Source: Pseudomonas sp. RIT-PI-AD (GTDB lineage: Bacteria > Pseudomonadota > Gammaproteobacteria > Pseudomonadales > Pseudomonadaceae). Taken from it: 64,000 nucleotides of DNA. Made by a program: the position numbers and the translations under genes. Each line of letters begins with the position of its first letter. The first letter of the stretch is position 1. Under the pieces are notes generated by a model, which was not told the origin of the DNA, ran no database searches, and saw nothing but the letters and a program-made list of their open reading frames with translations. This document shows, one piece after another, positions 11,155 to 19,944 of the stretch. The stretch lies in the NCBI RefSeq assembly GCF_025642785.1, contig NZ_JANZKU010000003.1, positions 213,868-277,867 of the forward strand, read 5' to 3'.

Positions 11155-11421
11155 CTAGCGGAGTTGGGAGTCCTTGCTGCCGCGGCGGTTGTAGCCGCTG
11201 AACGCCGCCTGCTCCTTGTCGTGGGCCGCCTGGCATTTCACGCACAGGCGCACGCCCGGTACCGCCCGGCGCCGCGCTTCCGGGATCGGCGCGTCGCATT
11301 CCTCGCAGTGGGTCAGGCTCTCGCCCTTGGGCAGTTGGCTGCGGGCGCGCTGCACGGCGTCCGCCAGGGTGCTGTCGATTTGTTCCTGCACCGCGCCGTC
11401 GTTGCTCCAACCTCCGGCCAT
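11155..11421 (-). CDS. DksA/TraR-type C4 zinc-finger protein
   Basis: An 88-aa protein starting at the ATG on 11419-11421, behind a strong GGAGGA. The longer frame to 11493 adds residues without family support. The zinc finger is HCEECDAPIPEARRRAVPGVRLCVKCQ, with four cysteines spaced CxxC-17-CxxC. A helix (EQIDSTLADAVQRARSQL) precedes it. It lacks the long coiled coil with the acidic tip of DksA, so it belongs with small YbiI/TraR-like proteins. The function of these is mostly unknown, though some bind the RNA polymerase secondary channel. It is convergent with ureC. Confidence 0.85.
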   Translation of the reverse strand: MAGGWSNDGAVQEQIDSTLADAVQRARSQLPKGESLTHCEECDAPIPEARRRAVPGVRLCVKCQAAHDKEQAAFSGYNRRGSKDSQLR

Positions 11422-11551
11422 GGTGTCCTCCACGGGTTCGTTCTGCATCGGATGGGTCGGCGCGCCGATCGGCCCGCCGCCGGGGAGCGCCACCCGCTTG
11501 CTACCGCTCGCGGCGCGGGCCGCCCCCTATGGAATCCGACGATGCGCGGGC

Positions 11552-12502
11552 TCAGTCGTTCCGCTTGCCATGGCGCCAGTAGCCCATGAAGCTGCAAGCG
11601 CGCTTGTCCAGGCCACGCTCGCCGATCAGGTGGCGACGGATGGCCATCACCGCCGCCGACTCCCCGGCGACCCAGGCGTAGAAGCCGCGGTCGGCGCGGG
11701 ACGCGCTTTCCCAGAGAATCCGCTGGTCCAGGTCGATGTCCTCGAGCCGACGCTTGCCGGGCGCGCTGGCGGAGGGCACCCGCGCCTGTTCCCGCGCCGC
11801 CTCGATCATCCGCGCGCCATAGGCGCAGCCGCTGGCCTCGCGGGGCAGCCAGCGCACGTCGGCCGCGGCGCCGGCCTCCAGCTCCCGGCGATCCGCTTCG
11901 GCGGGCACTTCGAGAAAGGCTTGCACCCGGGGCGGACGGGCCATCCCGGCCAGGTTCTCGAGTATCCCGGCGGCGGCCGGCACCGCGGTCTCGTCGGCGA
12001 TCAGCAGGACCTCGCGCACATCTGCCGGCGGCTTCCACTCGTAGCCGCCGGGGTCGCCGGAAAAGGCCCGGTTCGGCGCGACCAGTTGCACCGGGTCGCC
12101 GGGGCGTGCATGGGTCGCCCAGGAGGACGCCGGACCACTGTCGCCGTGGAGGACGAACTCGACGTCCACCTCGTCGGCGCGCAGGGCCCGCAGGGTGTAG
12201 GTGCGCATCGGCGGGCGCAGGGCCGGGTCCAGGGTGCGGTAGTGGGCGTACCACTCCGGCTCGTCCGGGAGATTCGGCGGCTGCCCGTCCGCGCCGGGGA
12301 ACAGCACCTTGATCCGCTGGTCCGGCGCCCGGGTGCGCATGCGCGCCACGTCCGGGCCGGCGAAGACGAAACGGGTCAGGGCCGGGCTGAGGCGAATCCG
12401 TTGCTTGAGGACCACATTGAAGACCCGGTAGGCCGGCTCGCTTGGCGTGACGGCCTGACTCAGGGCCTTGAGCCCCGAGGTCAGGGCAGCGGTGAAGGAC
12501 AT
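11552..12502 (-). CDS. Siderophore-interacting protein (FAD-dependent ferric reductase)
   Basis: A 316-aa cytoplasmic protein of the ViuB/YqjH family, which reduces ferric siderophores to release iron. It has an N-terminal FAD-binding domain with the RTYTLRAL motif (about residues 99-106) and GPASSWATHARPGD for the phosphate, then a C-terminal SIP domain with LLIADETAVPAAAGILE. The end (ACSFMGYWRHGKRND) is the common YWR(x)G signature. The ATG is at 12500-12502. I see no Fur-box-like sequence in the 135 bp upstream. No siderophore receptor or synthesis genes are nearby, so it is an isolated iron-release enzyme here. Confidence 0.88.
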   Translation of the reverse strand: MSFTAALTSGLKALSQAVTPSEPAYRVFNVVLKQRIRLSPALTRFVFAGPDVARMRTRAPDQRIKVLFPGADGQPPNLPDEPEWYAHYRTLDPALRPPMRTYTLRALRADEVDVEFVLHGDSGPASSWATHARPGDPVQLVAPNRAFSGDPGGYEWKPPADVREVLLIADETAVPAAAGILENLAGMARPPRVQAFLEVPAEADRRELEAGAAADVRWLPREASGCAYGARMIEAAREQARVPSASAPGKRRLEDIDLDQRILWESASRADRGFYAWVAGESAAVMAIRRHLIGERGLDKRACSFMGYWRHGKRND

Positions 12503-12637
12503 GGAGCACCCCCTGGCGGGTCGCTGGAAAAAAGAGCGACGGTCAAGGCGGGGACGTACAGGGCGCGACGATCTTTAGGCAAGACGGGAAGGCTGTCGTG
12601 GCAGGCGGGCGACAGGGGACAGCCGCCGACGAGCCCG

Positions 12638-13627
12638 TCAGCGAAGCTCGTCCGGCAACTGCGGCAGGAAGGCACCCCCGCCCAGCAGGGTGTGGATCAT
12701 CCAGAGCGCGAGGACGGCATACAGCAGGCGCGGCAGCCAGGCCGCCAGTTGCTCGTCGATGTCGTCGAGCGCCGTGCTTTCCATCGCGACGTGGCGCAGC
12801 AACAGCTCTGGCAGGCTGCCACTGGCCTCGCCGGCGACCAGCAGGCCGAGCACCCGGGTACGGCCCGGGAACGCCAGGCGCCGCAGCGCCGACGTGAGTG
12901 AGCCGCCGCCTTCGACTTCCGCCGCCAGGCCGCCGAAGGTTTCGCGTAAGGCGGCGTTGTCCAGGGTGTCCAGCGCCTTGGGCAAGGCGTCGAGCATCGG
13001 CAGGCCAGCGGCGAGCAGCATGCCCAGGCTTTCGAAGAAATCCCGGGTTTTGCGCCGCGCCAGCAACTGCCCCCACCCCGGCAGGCGCAGGAGCAAGGCG
13101 TCCAGACCGGGCGTACGGGCGGCCCTCAGGCGGCGCCCCAGCGTGCGGCCCAGGTAGAAAACGCCCGCCAGTGCGAGCAGCGGCCAGAGCACCGTCCACA
13201 GGTAACCGGGCAGGCTCAGCGCCCCGCTCACCCAGAGCGGCAACGGCTGGACCAGCAGGGCGATCGCCAAAACCGCCGCGGGCAGGAATAGCCGCGCCTT
13301 CACCCGTGCCCGGCGCTGGGCCTGGCGCGTGTAAGCGTCCGCCAGCCGTCGATAGCACCAGGCCGGGCTGCCGGCGCTCTGTGCCGCCCGTAGAAGCTGG
13401 GTTTCGAAGGCGTCGAACAGACCCGCCATGTGCCCCGCCGAAGCGATGTCCTGGCCGGCGGCCAGGTGGCGGAGCAGGGTGGGTAGGCGCCTGCCCCAGG
13501 GCGCCGGCAGTTCGAGCGCGGCGAAGGCATGCTGGGCCGGCAAGCCGGCCTGCTCCATGGCGGCCAGGTGGCTGAACAATCGAGCGCGGACCTCGGCGCT
13601 CAGGGGCGTGGCGTGAGAACGGGACAT
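12638..13627 (-). CDS. Orphan GspF/PilC-like inner-membrane protein
   Basis: A 329-aa protein with the type II secretion F-domain pattern, present twice: a first helical domain (residues about 10-90), a transmembrane block (about 110-175, with VLAIALLVQPLPLWVSGAL), a second F domain with RKTRDFFESLGMLLAAGLPMLDAL (about 200-300), and a C-terminal membrane segment. GLPMLDAL and VAGEASGSLPELL are classic GspF/PilC signatures. It is shorter than PilC (about 405 aa), and no ATPase, pilin, peptidase or secretin gene is near. It could be a platform for a distant pilus or secretion system. Confidence 0.75.
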   Translation of the reverse strand: MSRSHATPLSAEVRARLFSHLAAMEQAGLPAQHAFAALELPAPWGRRLPTLLRHLAAGQDIASAGHMAGLFDAFETQLLRAAQSAGSPAWCYRRLADAYTRQAQRRARVKARLFLPAAVLAIALLVQPLPLWVSGALSLPGYLWTVLWPLLALAGVFYLGRTLGRRLRAARTPGLDALLLRLPGWGQLLARRKTRDFFESLGMLLAAGLPMLDALPKALDTLDNAALRETFGGLAAEVEGGGSLTSALRRLAFPGRTRVLGLLVAGEASGSLPELLLRHVAMESTALDDIDEQLAAWLPRLLYAVLALWMIHTLLGGGAFLPQLPDELR

Positions 13628-13651
13628 ACGGAACAGGCTCGTTGAATCGGG

Positions 13652-14245
13652 TTACGGGCCGACCTGGGCCACCAGCGGCAACACCATGGTGGTGCCTTTC
13701 AACCGGGGCAGCAGGCTGGCCGGCGCGGCGACCGGCTCGAGCACCAAGGCGCCCTTCAGCGCGCCCATCTCGATGCGCAGGCTATAGCAAAGGATGTCGC
13801 CGGCACGCACGTCGAGCGGCGTTTCGTTGGACAGGGTCTGCTTGCCGCCGAGGCCGGCGGTCATCGCCGCCTGCAATCGGTGCGGGCCGGGGCTCAGTTC
13901 GAGGCAGGTGAACTGCGGGCTCTTCAATTGCGCGACGCGTTCACCATCGACCTGGATATCGATGCCCTGCAGCTTGGCGATGAAGCCCTCGCGGCAGACG
14001 TAAAGGCGGGCATGGGTCGCCGAAGGCGTGAAGTTCAGCGCGGCCTCGCGGACGCCGGGATCGGCCTTGGTGACGCCGGCGTTGCGCTTCATCATCAATA
14101 CGATCAGGTACACCACACCGGCGGCGAAGGCGACCATCACCAGGGTGCTCAGCAGAGGGAAGCTCCTGGCGAAAGACCCTGCGGAATGCGAGACGATCGC
14201 TCCGACCATAATGGCGATGCCTATATAGAGAACATTTTTGTTCAT
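13652..14245 (-). CDS. Membrane-anchored protein of unknown function
   Basis: A 197-aa protein with two N-terminal transmembrane helices (about residues 5-25 and 32-52), a short basic linker, and a soluble region of about 140 residues. The soluble part (TPSATHARLYVCREGFIAK, then VDGERVAQLKSPQFTCLELSPGPHRL) looks like a small beta-sandwich of the DUF2846 kind seen in Pseudomonas lipoproteins. That assignment is only by resemblance. The ATG is at 14243-14245. It lies just upstream of, and on the same strand as, the GspF-like gene (24 bp between), so the two may be co-transcribed. Confidence 0.6.
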   Translation of the reverse strand: MNKNVLYIGIAIMVGAIVSHSAGSFARSFPLLSTLVMVAFAAGVVYLIVLMMKRNAGVTKADPGVREAALNFTPSATHARLYVCREGFIAKLQGIDIQVDGERVAQLKSPQFTCLELSPGPHRLQAAMTAGLGGKQTLSNETPLDVRAGDILCYSLRIEMGALKGALVLEPVAAPASLLPRLKGTTMVLPLVAQVGP

Positions 14246-14676
14246 GCGGACGCGCTCCGGCGCGGGACGAACCGGCGCCTGAAAGAAATGACGGCCTTCC
14301 GGGCCTGGAAAGCCCTGATCGACCCGTAGCGGACCCGGAGTGTCCGAGCGCTCGTGCGGCCGCTGGCCGCGAATCGGCAGGCTCGAACAGCCCTTGGAGG
14401 GAACGCGCGTGTCCCGCTCGCAGGCCAGGCCCAGCGCAGCGAGCCGGCGAGGGTAACCCGTGGGAGGGGCAGGGATGCGAATCGACGGTCGCTACAAGGC
14501 GATTTTGTGAAGGCGGTCATAACCGCGGCCAAAAGACCGGCGTATCGGAGGACGAGGCGAATGCGCGTCTGCCAGGCGGCGGTGAGGCGTCAGAAGCGGA
14601 GGGAGAACAGAACCGGCGAGGGGGCGGGTCGCCTCGCCGCCGCTTGGCGACGGTCGAGGCGTTGATCGGTCGCGGC
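14246..14676. other. Intergenic, no gene seen
   Basis: A GC-rich stretch of about 430 bp between two minus-strand genes. Short open frames here have unlikely composition (arginine/alanine rich) and no recognisable start signals, so I call nothing. It should contain the promoter of the 13652-14245 gene; I cannot identify a clear -35/-10 pair. Confidence 0.5.
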
Positions 14677-14922
14677 TCAGAGGACCTCGCCGGCCTCGTT
14701 CACTTCCACGCTGTGGATGTGTACGTCGGTGATCGGCACCACCAGGGGCACTGCGGAATCGCTGTCGTCGGCAGCGGCCAGTTCATCGTTGACCGCCACG
14801 TTGTGCTTGCGGGCCAGTTCCTGGACGACGTCGATCACCGGCACGTTCAGGTCGGTGATCAGGTCGGCGTGGGGCTCGCCCAGCAGTTTGTATTGGATCT
14901 CGTACAGCGCTTTCTCACTCAT
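14677..14922 (-). CDS. Small acidic protein of unknown function
   Basis: An 81-aa acidic protein starting at the ATG on 14920-14922 behind GAGGAG. It begins MSEKALYEIQYKLLGEPHAD and has a strongly acidic middle (ELAAADDSDSAV) followed by a possible strand (PLVVPITDVHIHSVEVNEAG). There is no signal peptide and no cysteine. I do not recognise a family. The good Shine-Dalgarno and normal codon use support a real gene. The frame extends upstream to 15045, but the added residues look non-coding. Confidence 0.65.
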   Translation of the reverse strand: MSEKALYEIQYKLLGEPHADLITDLNVPVIDVVQELARKHNVAVNDELAAADDSDSAVPLVVPITDVHIHSVEVNEAGEVL

Positions 14923-15432
14923 GGCGATCACTCCTCGTCTCTGTGAAATTACGATGCGTGCCCTCTGGCTTTCGTTCGCGATATCCGCTGAACGGTAGTC
15001 CCTGGCCATGTTCCCCAGAGCGCCCCTGGTGGACGGATAAGACACCTCGGCCCGCCGCCGGCGCCTCTAGCGAGGGCCTTCCCGCGCGCCCGGCGACCCG
15101 CGACCGACCCGCCCCGCCGCCATCCCAGCAGCGCGCGCGAAACCGCAGCGGGCGGCCGCCGCGCAAGGGCCCGGGCGCGATACGACAACTGCGTGGATAA
15201 TGCCGGCCCCTTTGCAGGTCACACCTGAAGGCCCGCCGGAATGGCCGTCCCCAGGAAACACCTCGTTACGCCCACAGGAGTTGAGGAAGATGCCGCCGTC
15301 CGGGATACTGCCCCGCCGTTGTCCAGCCGGATCCAACCCGCGAGCGGCCGCCGAGCGCTTCCCGCATCCGGCGCGCGTCGGCCCCCTGCCCTTGGCGTGC
15401 GGTAAGGGACTACAGCCAAAGGCTAAGGAGTC
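14923..15432. other. Intergenic between divergent genes, no gene seen
   Basis: About 510 bp between the divergently read 14677-14922 and 15433-16380 genes. It holds their promoters by position. There is a slightly AT-richer patch at 14938-14960 on the leftward side. Open frames in this stretch are arginine/proline rich and have no support. Confidence 0.5.
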
Positions 15433-16380
15433 ATGCCAATGATGAAGAGGAGTGATCTGCTCTGGACCCTCGTCGGTATGGGTGCGGTGATTCTGTCCTG
15501 CTACCTGCTCTATCACGAAGTCCGGAACACCTCCCTCGACGAGATCGCCTCCAGCCTCGGCGCCATCTCCCATCTGAATTGGCTCCTGGCGGGCACCGCC
15601 ACCTTCGGCGCCTATTGCGCACTGGCCTGGTACGACCGCATCGCGGTGGCCCACCTGGGCAAGAAGATTTCCTGGTGGTTCATCACCCTCTGCTCCTTCA
15701 CCACCTATGCCCTGGCCCACAACATCGGCGCCTCGGTGTTCTCCGGCGCCCTGGTGCGTTACCGCGCCTACCGGACCAAGGGCCTGTCGCCCCAGGAAAT
15801 CGGCATCCTGATCGTCTTCTGCTCCTTCACCTTCGTGCTCGGCACCCTGTTCGCCAGTGGCTGTGTGCTGGTGATCCAGCCGCAACTGATCACCCGGGTG
15901 GCCAACGTCGGCCCCTGGCTCTCGGTGTCCATCGGCCTGGTGTTGCTGGGGCTGGTGTCGCTCTACGTGCTAGGTTCCTGGCGCCGCTTCAAGCCCTGGA
16001 CCTGGGGCAAGCTGCACATCGAATACCCGCGCCTGGGCATCGTCGCCCGCCAGTTGCTGGCGGGGCCGCTGGAGCTGGCCTGTGCCGCGGCGATCATCTA
16101 TTTCGCCCTGCCCAGCGAAGGCAACCCGGGCTACATGGTGGTACTCGGGGTGTTCCTCGCGTCCTTCTCCCTGGCCTTGCTTTCCCATGCCCCGGGCGGG
16201 CTGGGCGTGCTGGAGGTGACCTTCCTGGCCGCCATGCCGGAACTGCACAAGTCCGACGTGCTGGCCGCGCTCATCGTGTTCCGTGGCTTCTACCTGCTGC
16301 TGCCCTTCGCCCTGTCGGTATTCGTGGTACTGGGCTTCGAGTGGTCGCGCTGGAACCGCAAGGCCGACCCGGCCGGCTGA
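15433..16380 (+). CDS. YbhN/UPF0104-family membrane protein (LPG synthase flippase-domain-like)
   Basis: A 315-aa integral membrane protein with about eight hydrophobic segments. The pattern YALAHNIGASVFSGALVRYR, together with LLSHAPGGLGVLEVTFLA near the C-terminus, matches the membrane domain of lysylphosphatidylglycerol synthase and the YbhN group. It lacks the soluble aminoacyl-transfer domain, so it cannot be MprF itself. A lipid transport role is a guess. The ATG at 15433 sits 7 bases after AAGGAG; ATGs at 15439 and 15442 are alternatives. The Hsp70-like gene follows in the same direction. Confidence 0.8.
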   Translation: MPMMKRSDLLWTLVGMGAVILSCYLLYHEVRNTSLDEIASSLGAISHLNWLLAGTATFGAYCALAWYDRIAVAHLGKKISWWFITLCSFTTYALAHNIGASVFSGALVRYRAYRTKGLSPQEIGILIVFCSFTFVLGTLFASGCVLVIQPQLITRVANVGPWLSVSIGLVLLGLVSLYVLGSWRRFKPWTWGKLHIEYPRLGIVARQLLAGPLELACAAAIIYFALPSEGNPGYMVVLGVFLASFSLALLSHAPGGLGVLEVTFLAAMPELHKSDVLAALIVFRGFYLLLPFALSVFVVLGFEWSRWNRKADPAG

Positions 16381-16471
16381 CGCGGCGTCGGTTTTCCCGC
16401 GACCGGGCCTGCATTCGCCGGCGCGCTCGCATACACTGCGCGGCCGTTTTCGCACCCGGAACCGTCGCGAC

Positions 16472-17737
16472 ATGTACAAGGATCAACCCGCCCGCGCCTG
16501 CGGCATCGATTTCGGCACCTCCAATTCCACCGTCGGCTGGTGGCGGCCCGGCGAGGACTCGCTGATCGCCCTGGAGGACGGCAAGATCACCCTGCCCTCG
16601 GTGGTCTTCTTCAACCTCGAGGAGCGCCGCCCGGTCTATGGCCGGCGCGCCCTGGAGGAGTACCTGGAAGGCTATGAGGGGCGCCTGATGCGCTCGCTGA
16701 AGAGCCTGCTGGGGTCGAAGCTGCTGAAGAGCGAAACCACGGTGCTCGGCAGCGCCATGCCGTTCAAGCAGTTGCTCGGACTGTTCATCGGCGAACTCAA
16801 GCAGCGCGCCGAGGCGGTGGCCGGGCGTGCCTTCGAACAGGTGGTCCTGGGCCGGCCGGTGTTCTTCGTCGACGACGACCCCGAGGCCGACCGCGAGGCC
16901 GCGGACACCCTGGTGGCGGTGGCCAAGGCCATCGGTTTCGACGAGGTTTCATTCCAGTACGAACCCATTGCCGCCGCCTTCGACTACGAACGCGGCATCG
17001 ACCGCGAGGAACTGGTACTGATCGTCGACATCGGCGGCGGCACCTCGGACTTCTCGCTGATCCGCCTGTCGCCCGAGCGCCGCGACCACGCCGAACGCCA
17101 GGACGACATCCTCGCCACCGGCGGCGTGCACATCGGCGGCACCGACTTCGACAAACAGCTCAGCCTGCGCGGCGTGATGCCGCTGTTCGGCTACGGCAGC
17201 CGGATGAAGAGCGATGCCTTCATGCCGACCCATTACCACCTGAACCTGGCCACCTGGCACACGATTAACACGCTGTACGCACAGAAGACCCAACTGGCGC
17301 TGAAGAGCATGCGCTACGACATCGTCGACGCCAGCGGCATCGACCGCCTGTTCCGCCTGATCGAGCAACGCGCCGGGCACTGGCTGGCGATGCAGGTCGA
17401 ACAGAGCAAGATCGACCTCACCGAGGCCGACCGCCTGAACCTGTCCCTGGCGCGCATCGAGGAAGGCCTCGAGGTGGAGCTGACGCGCGACCTGTTCGAG
17501 GCCGCCATCGAAAGCCTGCTGGGGCGTGTCCGCGACAGCGTCGGCGACCTGCTGAACAAGGCGGGCCTGACCGCCGCGCAGGTGGATACGGTGTTCTTCA
17601 CCGGCGGCTCCAGCGGCGTCCCCGCGTTGCGGCGAATCATCGCCGAGTTGCTGCCGAACGCCCGCCATCTGGAGGGCAACACCTTCGGCAGCATCGGCAG
17701 CGGCCTGGCCATCGAGGCGAAGAAGCGCTACGGCTAG
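16472..17737 (+). CDS. Hsp70-like ATPase (YegD family)
   Basis: A 421-aa protein with the actin/Hsp70 nucleotide-binding domain: phosphate 1 loop CGIDFGTSNSTVGWW (about residues 10-24), phosphate 2 loop VDIGGGTSDFSLIRL (about 187-201), and adenosine motif FFTGGSSGVPALRRI (about 378-392). It ends right after the ATPase domain, without the substrate-binding and lid domains of DnaK. This is the YegD-like layout, of unknown client. The ATG at 16472 gives MYKDQPARACGIDFG, close to family starts. It is an ortholog of P. aeruginosa PA4873 by memory of gene order. Confidence 0.87.
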   Translation: MYKDQPARACGIDFGTSNSTVGWWRPGEDSLIALEDGKITLPSVVFFNLEERRPVYGRRALEEYLEGYEGRLMRSLKSLLGSKLLKSETTVLGSAMPFKQLLGLFIGELKQRAEAVAGRAFEQVVLGRPVFFVDDDPEADREAADTLVAVAKAIGFDEVSFQYEPIAAAFDYERGIDREELVLIVDIGGGTSDFSLIRLSPERRDHAERQDDILATGGVHIGGTDFDKQLSLRGVMPLFGYGSRMKSDAFMPTHYHLNLATWHTINTLYAQKTQLALKSMRYDIVDASGIDRLFRLIEQRAGHWLAMQVEQSKIDLTEADRLNLSLARIEEGLEVELTRDLFEAAIESLLGRVRDSVGDLLNKAGLTAAQVDTVFFTGGSSGVPALRRIIAELLPNARHLEGNTFGSIGSGLAIEAKKRYG

Positions 17738-17815
17738 CCGCACGTCGGCGCGAGGGGAACCCCGGGCAGCGTGGCAGTCGAATTTTTCGGAGCCACTCGA
17801 TCGGAGATCCTCCCC

Positions 17816-18214
17816 ATGTCCCAAGGCGATAAATCCAAGTACACCGGAGCGCAGAAGCGCAAGGCCGAGCACATCGCGGAAAGCTACGAGGACCGTGGCG
17901 TTTCGGAAAAGGAAGCCGAGGCGCGCGCCTGGGCGACGGTCAACAAGCAGAGCGGCGGCGGCGAGAAATCCGGCTCCGGCAAGGCGAAGAGCGGCACCGC
18001 CAAGCGCGCCGACCGCAAGGACTCCGCGCGCCGGGCGGCGGCGACCCGCAAGGGCCACTCGCCGAACCACGGCCGGGCCAGTAGCGGCGGCCATTCCGGC
18101 AGTTCTTCCTTGAGCGCGCTGACACGCGACGAGCTGATGAAACGCGCCGCCGCACAGAACGTCCGCGGCCGCTCGCGGATGCGCAAGGCGGAGCTGATCC
18201 GCGCACTGAGCTGA
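17816..18214 (+). CDS. Small basic stress-type protein with C-terminal Rho-N/SAP-like segment
   Basis: A 132-aa, lysine/arginine-rich protein. The N-terminal half (KYTGAQKRKAEHIAESYEDR, then GVSEKEAEARAWATVNK) is the conserved region of proteins often annotated as plasmid stabilisation protein in pseudomonads. It continues through a glycine/serine/lysine-rich linker to LTRDELMKRAAAQNVRGRSR and MRKAELIRALS, which resembles the Rho N-terminal or SAP nucleic-acid-binding helix pair. The composition suggests DNA or RNA binding. The ATG at 17816 follows GGAGATCC. The upstream frame to 17771 has no start support. Confidence 0.72.
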   Translation: MSQGDKSKYTGAQKRKAEHIAESYEDRGVSEKEAEARAWATVNKQSGGGEKSGSGKAKSGTAKRADRKDSARRAAATRKGHSPNHGRASSGGHSGSSSLSALTRDELMKRAAAQNVRGRSRMRKAELIRALS

Positions 18215-18333
18215 TCACCCCTGGCCGCTTTCCCCCGGCTCGCCGCCGGGCGGAACGGCCGGGCGCGCCAGCGCCCTACCGCGCTGTTCCCATCAGGCAT
18301 ACTGCGGCTGTCCACTCCCGAGGAGGAAGCCCC

Positions 18334-18537
18334 ATGGCCCTGTCGCGTATGACGTTTGCGTTTCTATTGGCTGCGAGCGTCGCGGCCTGTGGCGCCGGAG
18401 AAACCGCCGCCACCGCCGCGCTGCAGGCCAAGCAGGCCGAACAGGCCCGCCAGCAGGAGGCCCAGTTGAAGCAGCAGATCGAACAGGCCAATGCGTTGAA
18501 CGCTCAGCGCCTGCAGAAAGCCGAAGAGGCCCAGTAA
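18334..18537 (+). CDS. Small lipoprotein with coiled coil
   Basis: A 67-aa predicted lipoprotein: signal peptide MALSRMTFAFLLAASVAAC with the lipidated Cys at residue 19. It is followed by an alanine/glutamine-rich helix (QAKQAEQARQQEAQLKQQIE) that would form a coiled coil. A GAGGAGGAAG Shine-Dalgarno precedes the ATG. The layout recalls small envelope lipoproteins such as Lpp/OprI, but the sequence is not OprI. The function is unknown. Confidence 0.75.
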   Translation: MALSRMTFAFLLAASVAACGAGETAATAALQAKQAEQARQQEAQLKQQIEQANALNAQRLQKAEEAQ

Positions 18538-18592
18538 TCCCACGGGCTTCTTCACTCGGTGCGGCGAATCGTCGAGGGCGGGGTCCGCTGTT

Positions 18593-19480
18593 TCACAACC
18601 CCGCCTCCCGCAGTCGCCTGGCATGGGCAAGGAACAGCCCGACCGGATCCGCCCCACGCCCCACCAAACCGAACCCCTGGTTGACGATATCCAGGTGATC
18701 CAGCGGGTAATCGTCGCCGATCACTTCCCCCAGATGCGCGCTGTAGCGCCCCACCAGACCATCGCAGTGCCGGGCCTCCTCGACGAAGGTGCGTGCCAGC
18801 AGCCGGCAGGCGTAATGGGTGAGATCCATCCGATTCGATCCGCGGCTGGCGTCGGCTTGCAGGGTGCCGGTCCAGGAGTAGTAGCGCACCCCCTGGACCT
18901 GGGCCGGGCCCATGCCGCCCCAGGTGTCGGGCAGGCCCTGGGGGAAGCGCGCGTTGAACGCCGCCACCCCGGCGCGGGTCAGGCAGCGCTGCGCGGCGCG
19001 CGCATCCAGCGGCAGGCGCAGCCCCTGGTAATCGCGCTCGAGCCACGCCAGGCAATGCGCCACGCCCACCATCAGGGCGACCAGCAGGCCCTCGCGCAGG
19101 CTCCCGGGCGGCGCCCGCCGCTGGAGATGGTCGGCCAGTTCGGAGCCGTGGTTGGGCCCGGCCACGGAAGTCACCGAAGCCACCTGCTGGGGCCTGAGCG
19201 CCGCGGCATAGCGAGCGGTGAGCGCGCCCTGGCTGTGGCCGATCAGGTTGACCTTGTCCGCACCGGTGCGCTCCAGCACCGCCTGGATGCGCTCCAGCAA
19301 CTGCTCGCCACGCACCTCGCTGTCGTGCAGGGCGGACACCAGCACCGGGAAGACCTGGGCACCTTCGCGGCGCAAGGCCGACTCGATGCCATACCAATAG
19401 GGGTAGCCCGGTAGTCGCACGAAACCCAGCAAACCCGGTACGAGCACCAGCGGGTAGCGGGTCTTGGCCGAATCCGCCAT
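18593..19480 (-). CDS. Triacylglycerol lipase-like alpha/beta hydrolase, no signal peptide
   Basis: A 295-aa protein like Pseudomonas true lipases (family I). The oxyanion region is YPLVLVPGLLGF, the nucleophile elbow is LIGHSQGALTARY (Ser about residue 94), and VTSVAGPNHGSELADHL follows. The aspartate and histidine are expected in HCDGLVGRYSAHLGEV and YPLDHLDIVNQ, as in LipA. Unlike secreted LipA/LipC, the ATG at 19478-19480 (behind AGGAGGA) leaves no signal peptide. The family HG of the oxyanion hole is PG here. No lipase foldase gene is adjacent. It is probably cytosolic, or delivered by a non-Sec route. Confidence 0.82.
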   Translation of the reverse strand: MADSAKTRYPLVLVPGLLGFVRLPGYPYWYGIESALRREGAQVFPVLVSALHDSEVRGEQLLERIQAVLERTGADKVNLIGHSQGALTARYAAALRPQQVASVTSVAGPNHGSELADHLQRRAPPGSLREGLLVALMVGVAHCLAWLERDYQGLRLPLDARAAQRCLTRAGVAAFNARFPQGLPDTWGGMGPAQVQGVRYYSWTGTLQADASRGSNRMDLTHYACRLLARTFVEEARHCDGLVGRYSAHLGEVIGDDYPLDHLDIVNQGFGLVGRGADPVGLFLAHARRLREAGL

Positions 19481-19602
19481 GGAAATCCTCCTGAGCACGA
19501 AGCTGGACGCTGACGGCGAAGCGCGCCGCCGCATATCGCGCGAACTCCTGACGCGCTTTGCGGATCAACATCCAGGAATGTCCCTAAACAAGGAAGCGCT
19601 TT

Positions 19603-19944
19603 ATGTACAAGCAAACCCTCGCCACCGTTTTCGCCCTCGCGACCCTGGCCGGTTGCGCAAGCAAACCGGAAAACCCGGTGGACCATTTCACCTACCGCAA
19701 CGAGCCGCTGGTCAAGCAAGTCGAGAAGGGCATGACCAAGGAACGCGTACTGGCCATCGGTGGACCGGCGTCCTCCGAGGTGAAGCGCACCTATCGTCCC
19801 GGCACCTGCAACAACTACATCCTGACCACCGACGGCCATCAGCAGCCGTTCCATGTCAGCTTCGACGCCAATGGTCTGGTCGATCACACCGGCTTCATGA
19901 CCTGCGACCAGCGCCAGGAGCGCGAGCGCGAACTGCATCCCTGA
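19603..19944 (+). CDS. osmE: OsmE-like osmotically inducible lipoprotein
   Basis: A 113-aa outer-membrane-type lipoprotein of the SmpA/OmlA fold. The lipobox LAGC puts the modified Cys at residue 18. KGMTKERVLAIGGPASS is the common SmpA/OmlA helix, and RPGTCNNYILTTDGHQQPF matches OsmE. An AAGGAAGCGC Shine-Dalgarno lies before the ATG. OsmE homologs are osmotically and stationary-phase induced in enterics; regulation here is not visible. It is divergent from the lipase gene. Confidence 0.88.
   Translation: MYKQTLATVFALATLAGCASKPENPVDHFTYRNEPLVKQVEKGMTKERVLAIGGPASSEVKRTYRPGTCNNYILTTDGHQQPFHVSFDANGLVDHTGFMTCDQRQERERELHP

Noticed and set aside
12503..12637. Fur box upstream of the siderophore-interacting protein
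   Set aside because: No GATAATGATAAT-like sequence found.
14242..14532. Minus-strand 96-codon frame upstream of the 13652-14245 gene
   Set aside because: Arg/Ala/Ser-rich, no start signal; it is probably promoter region.
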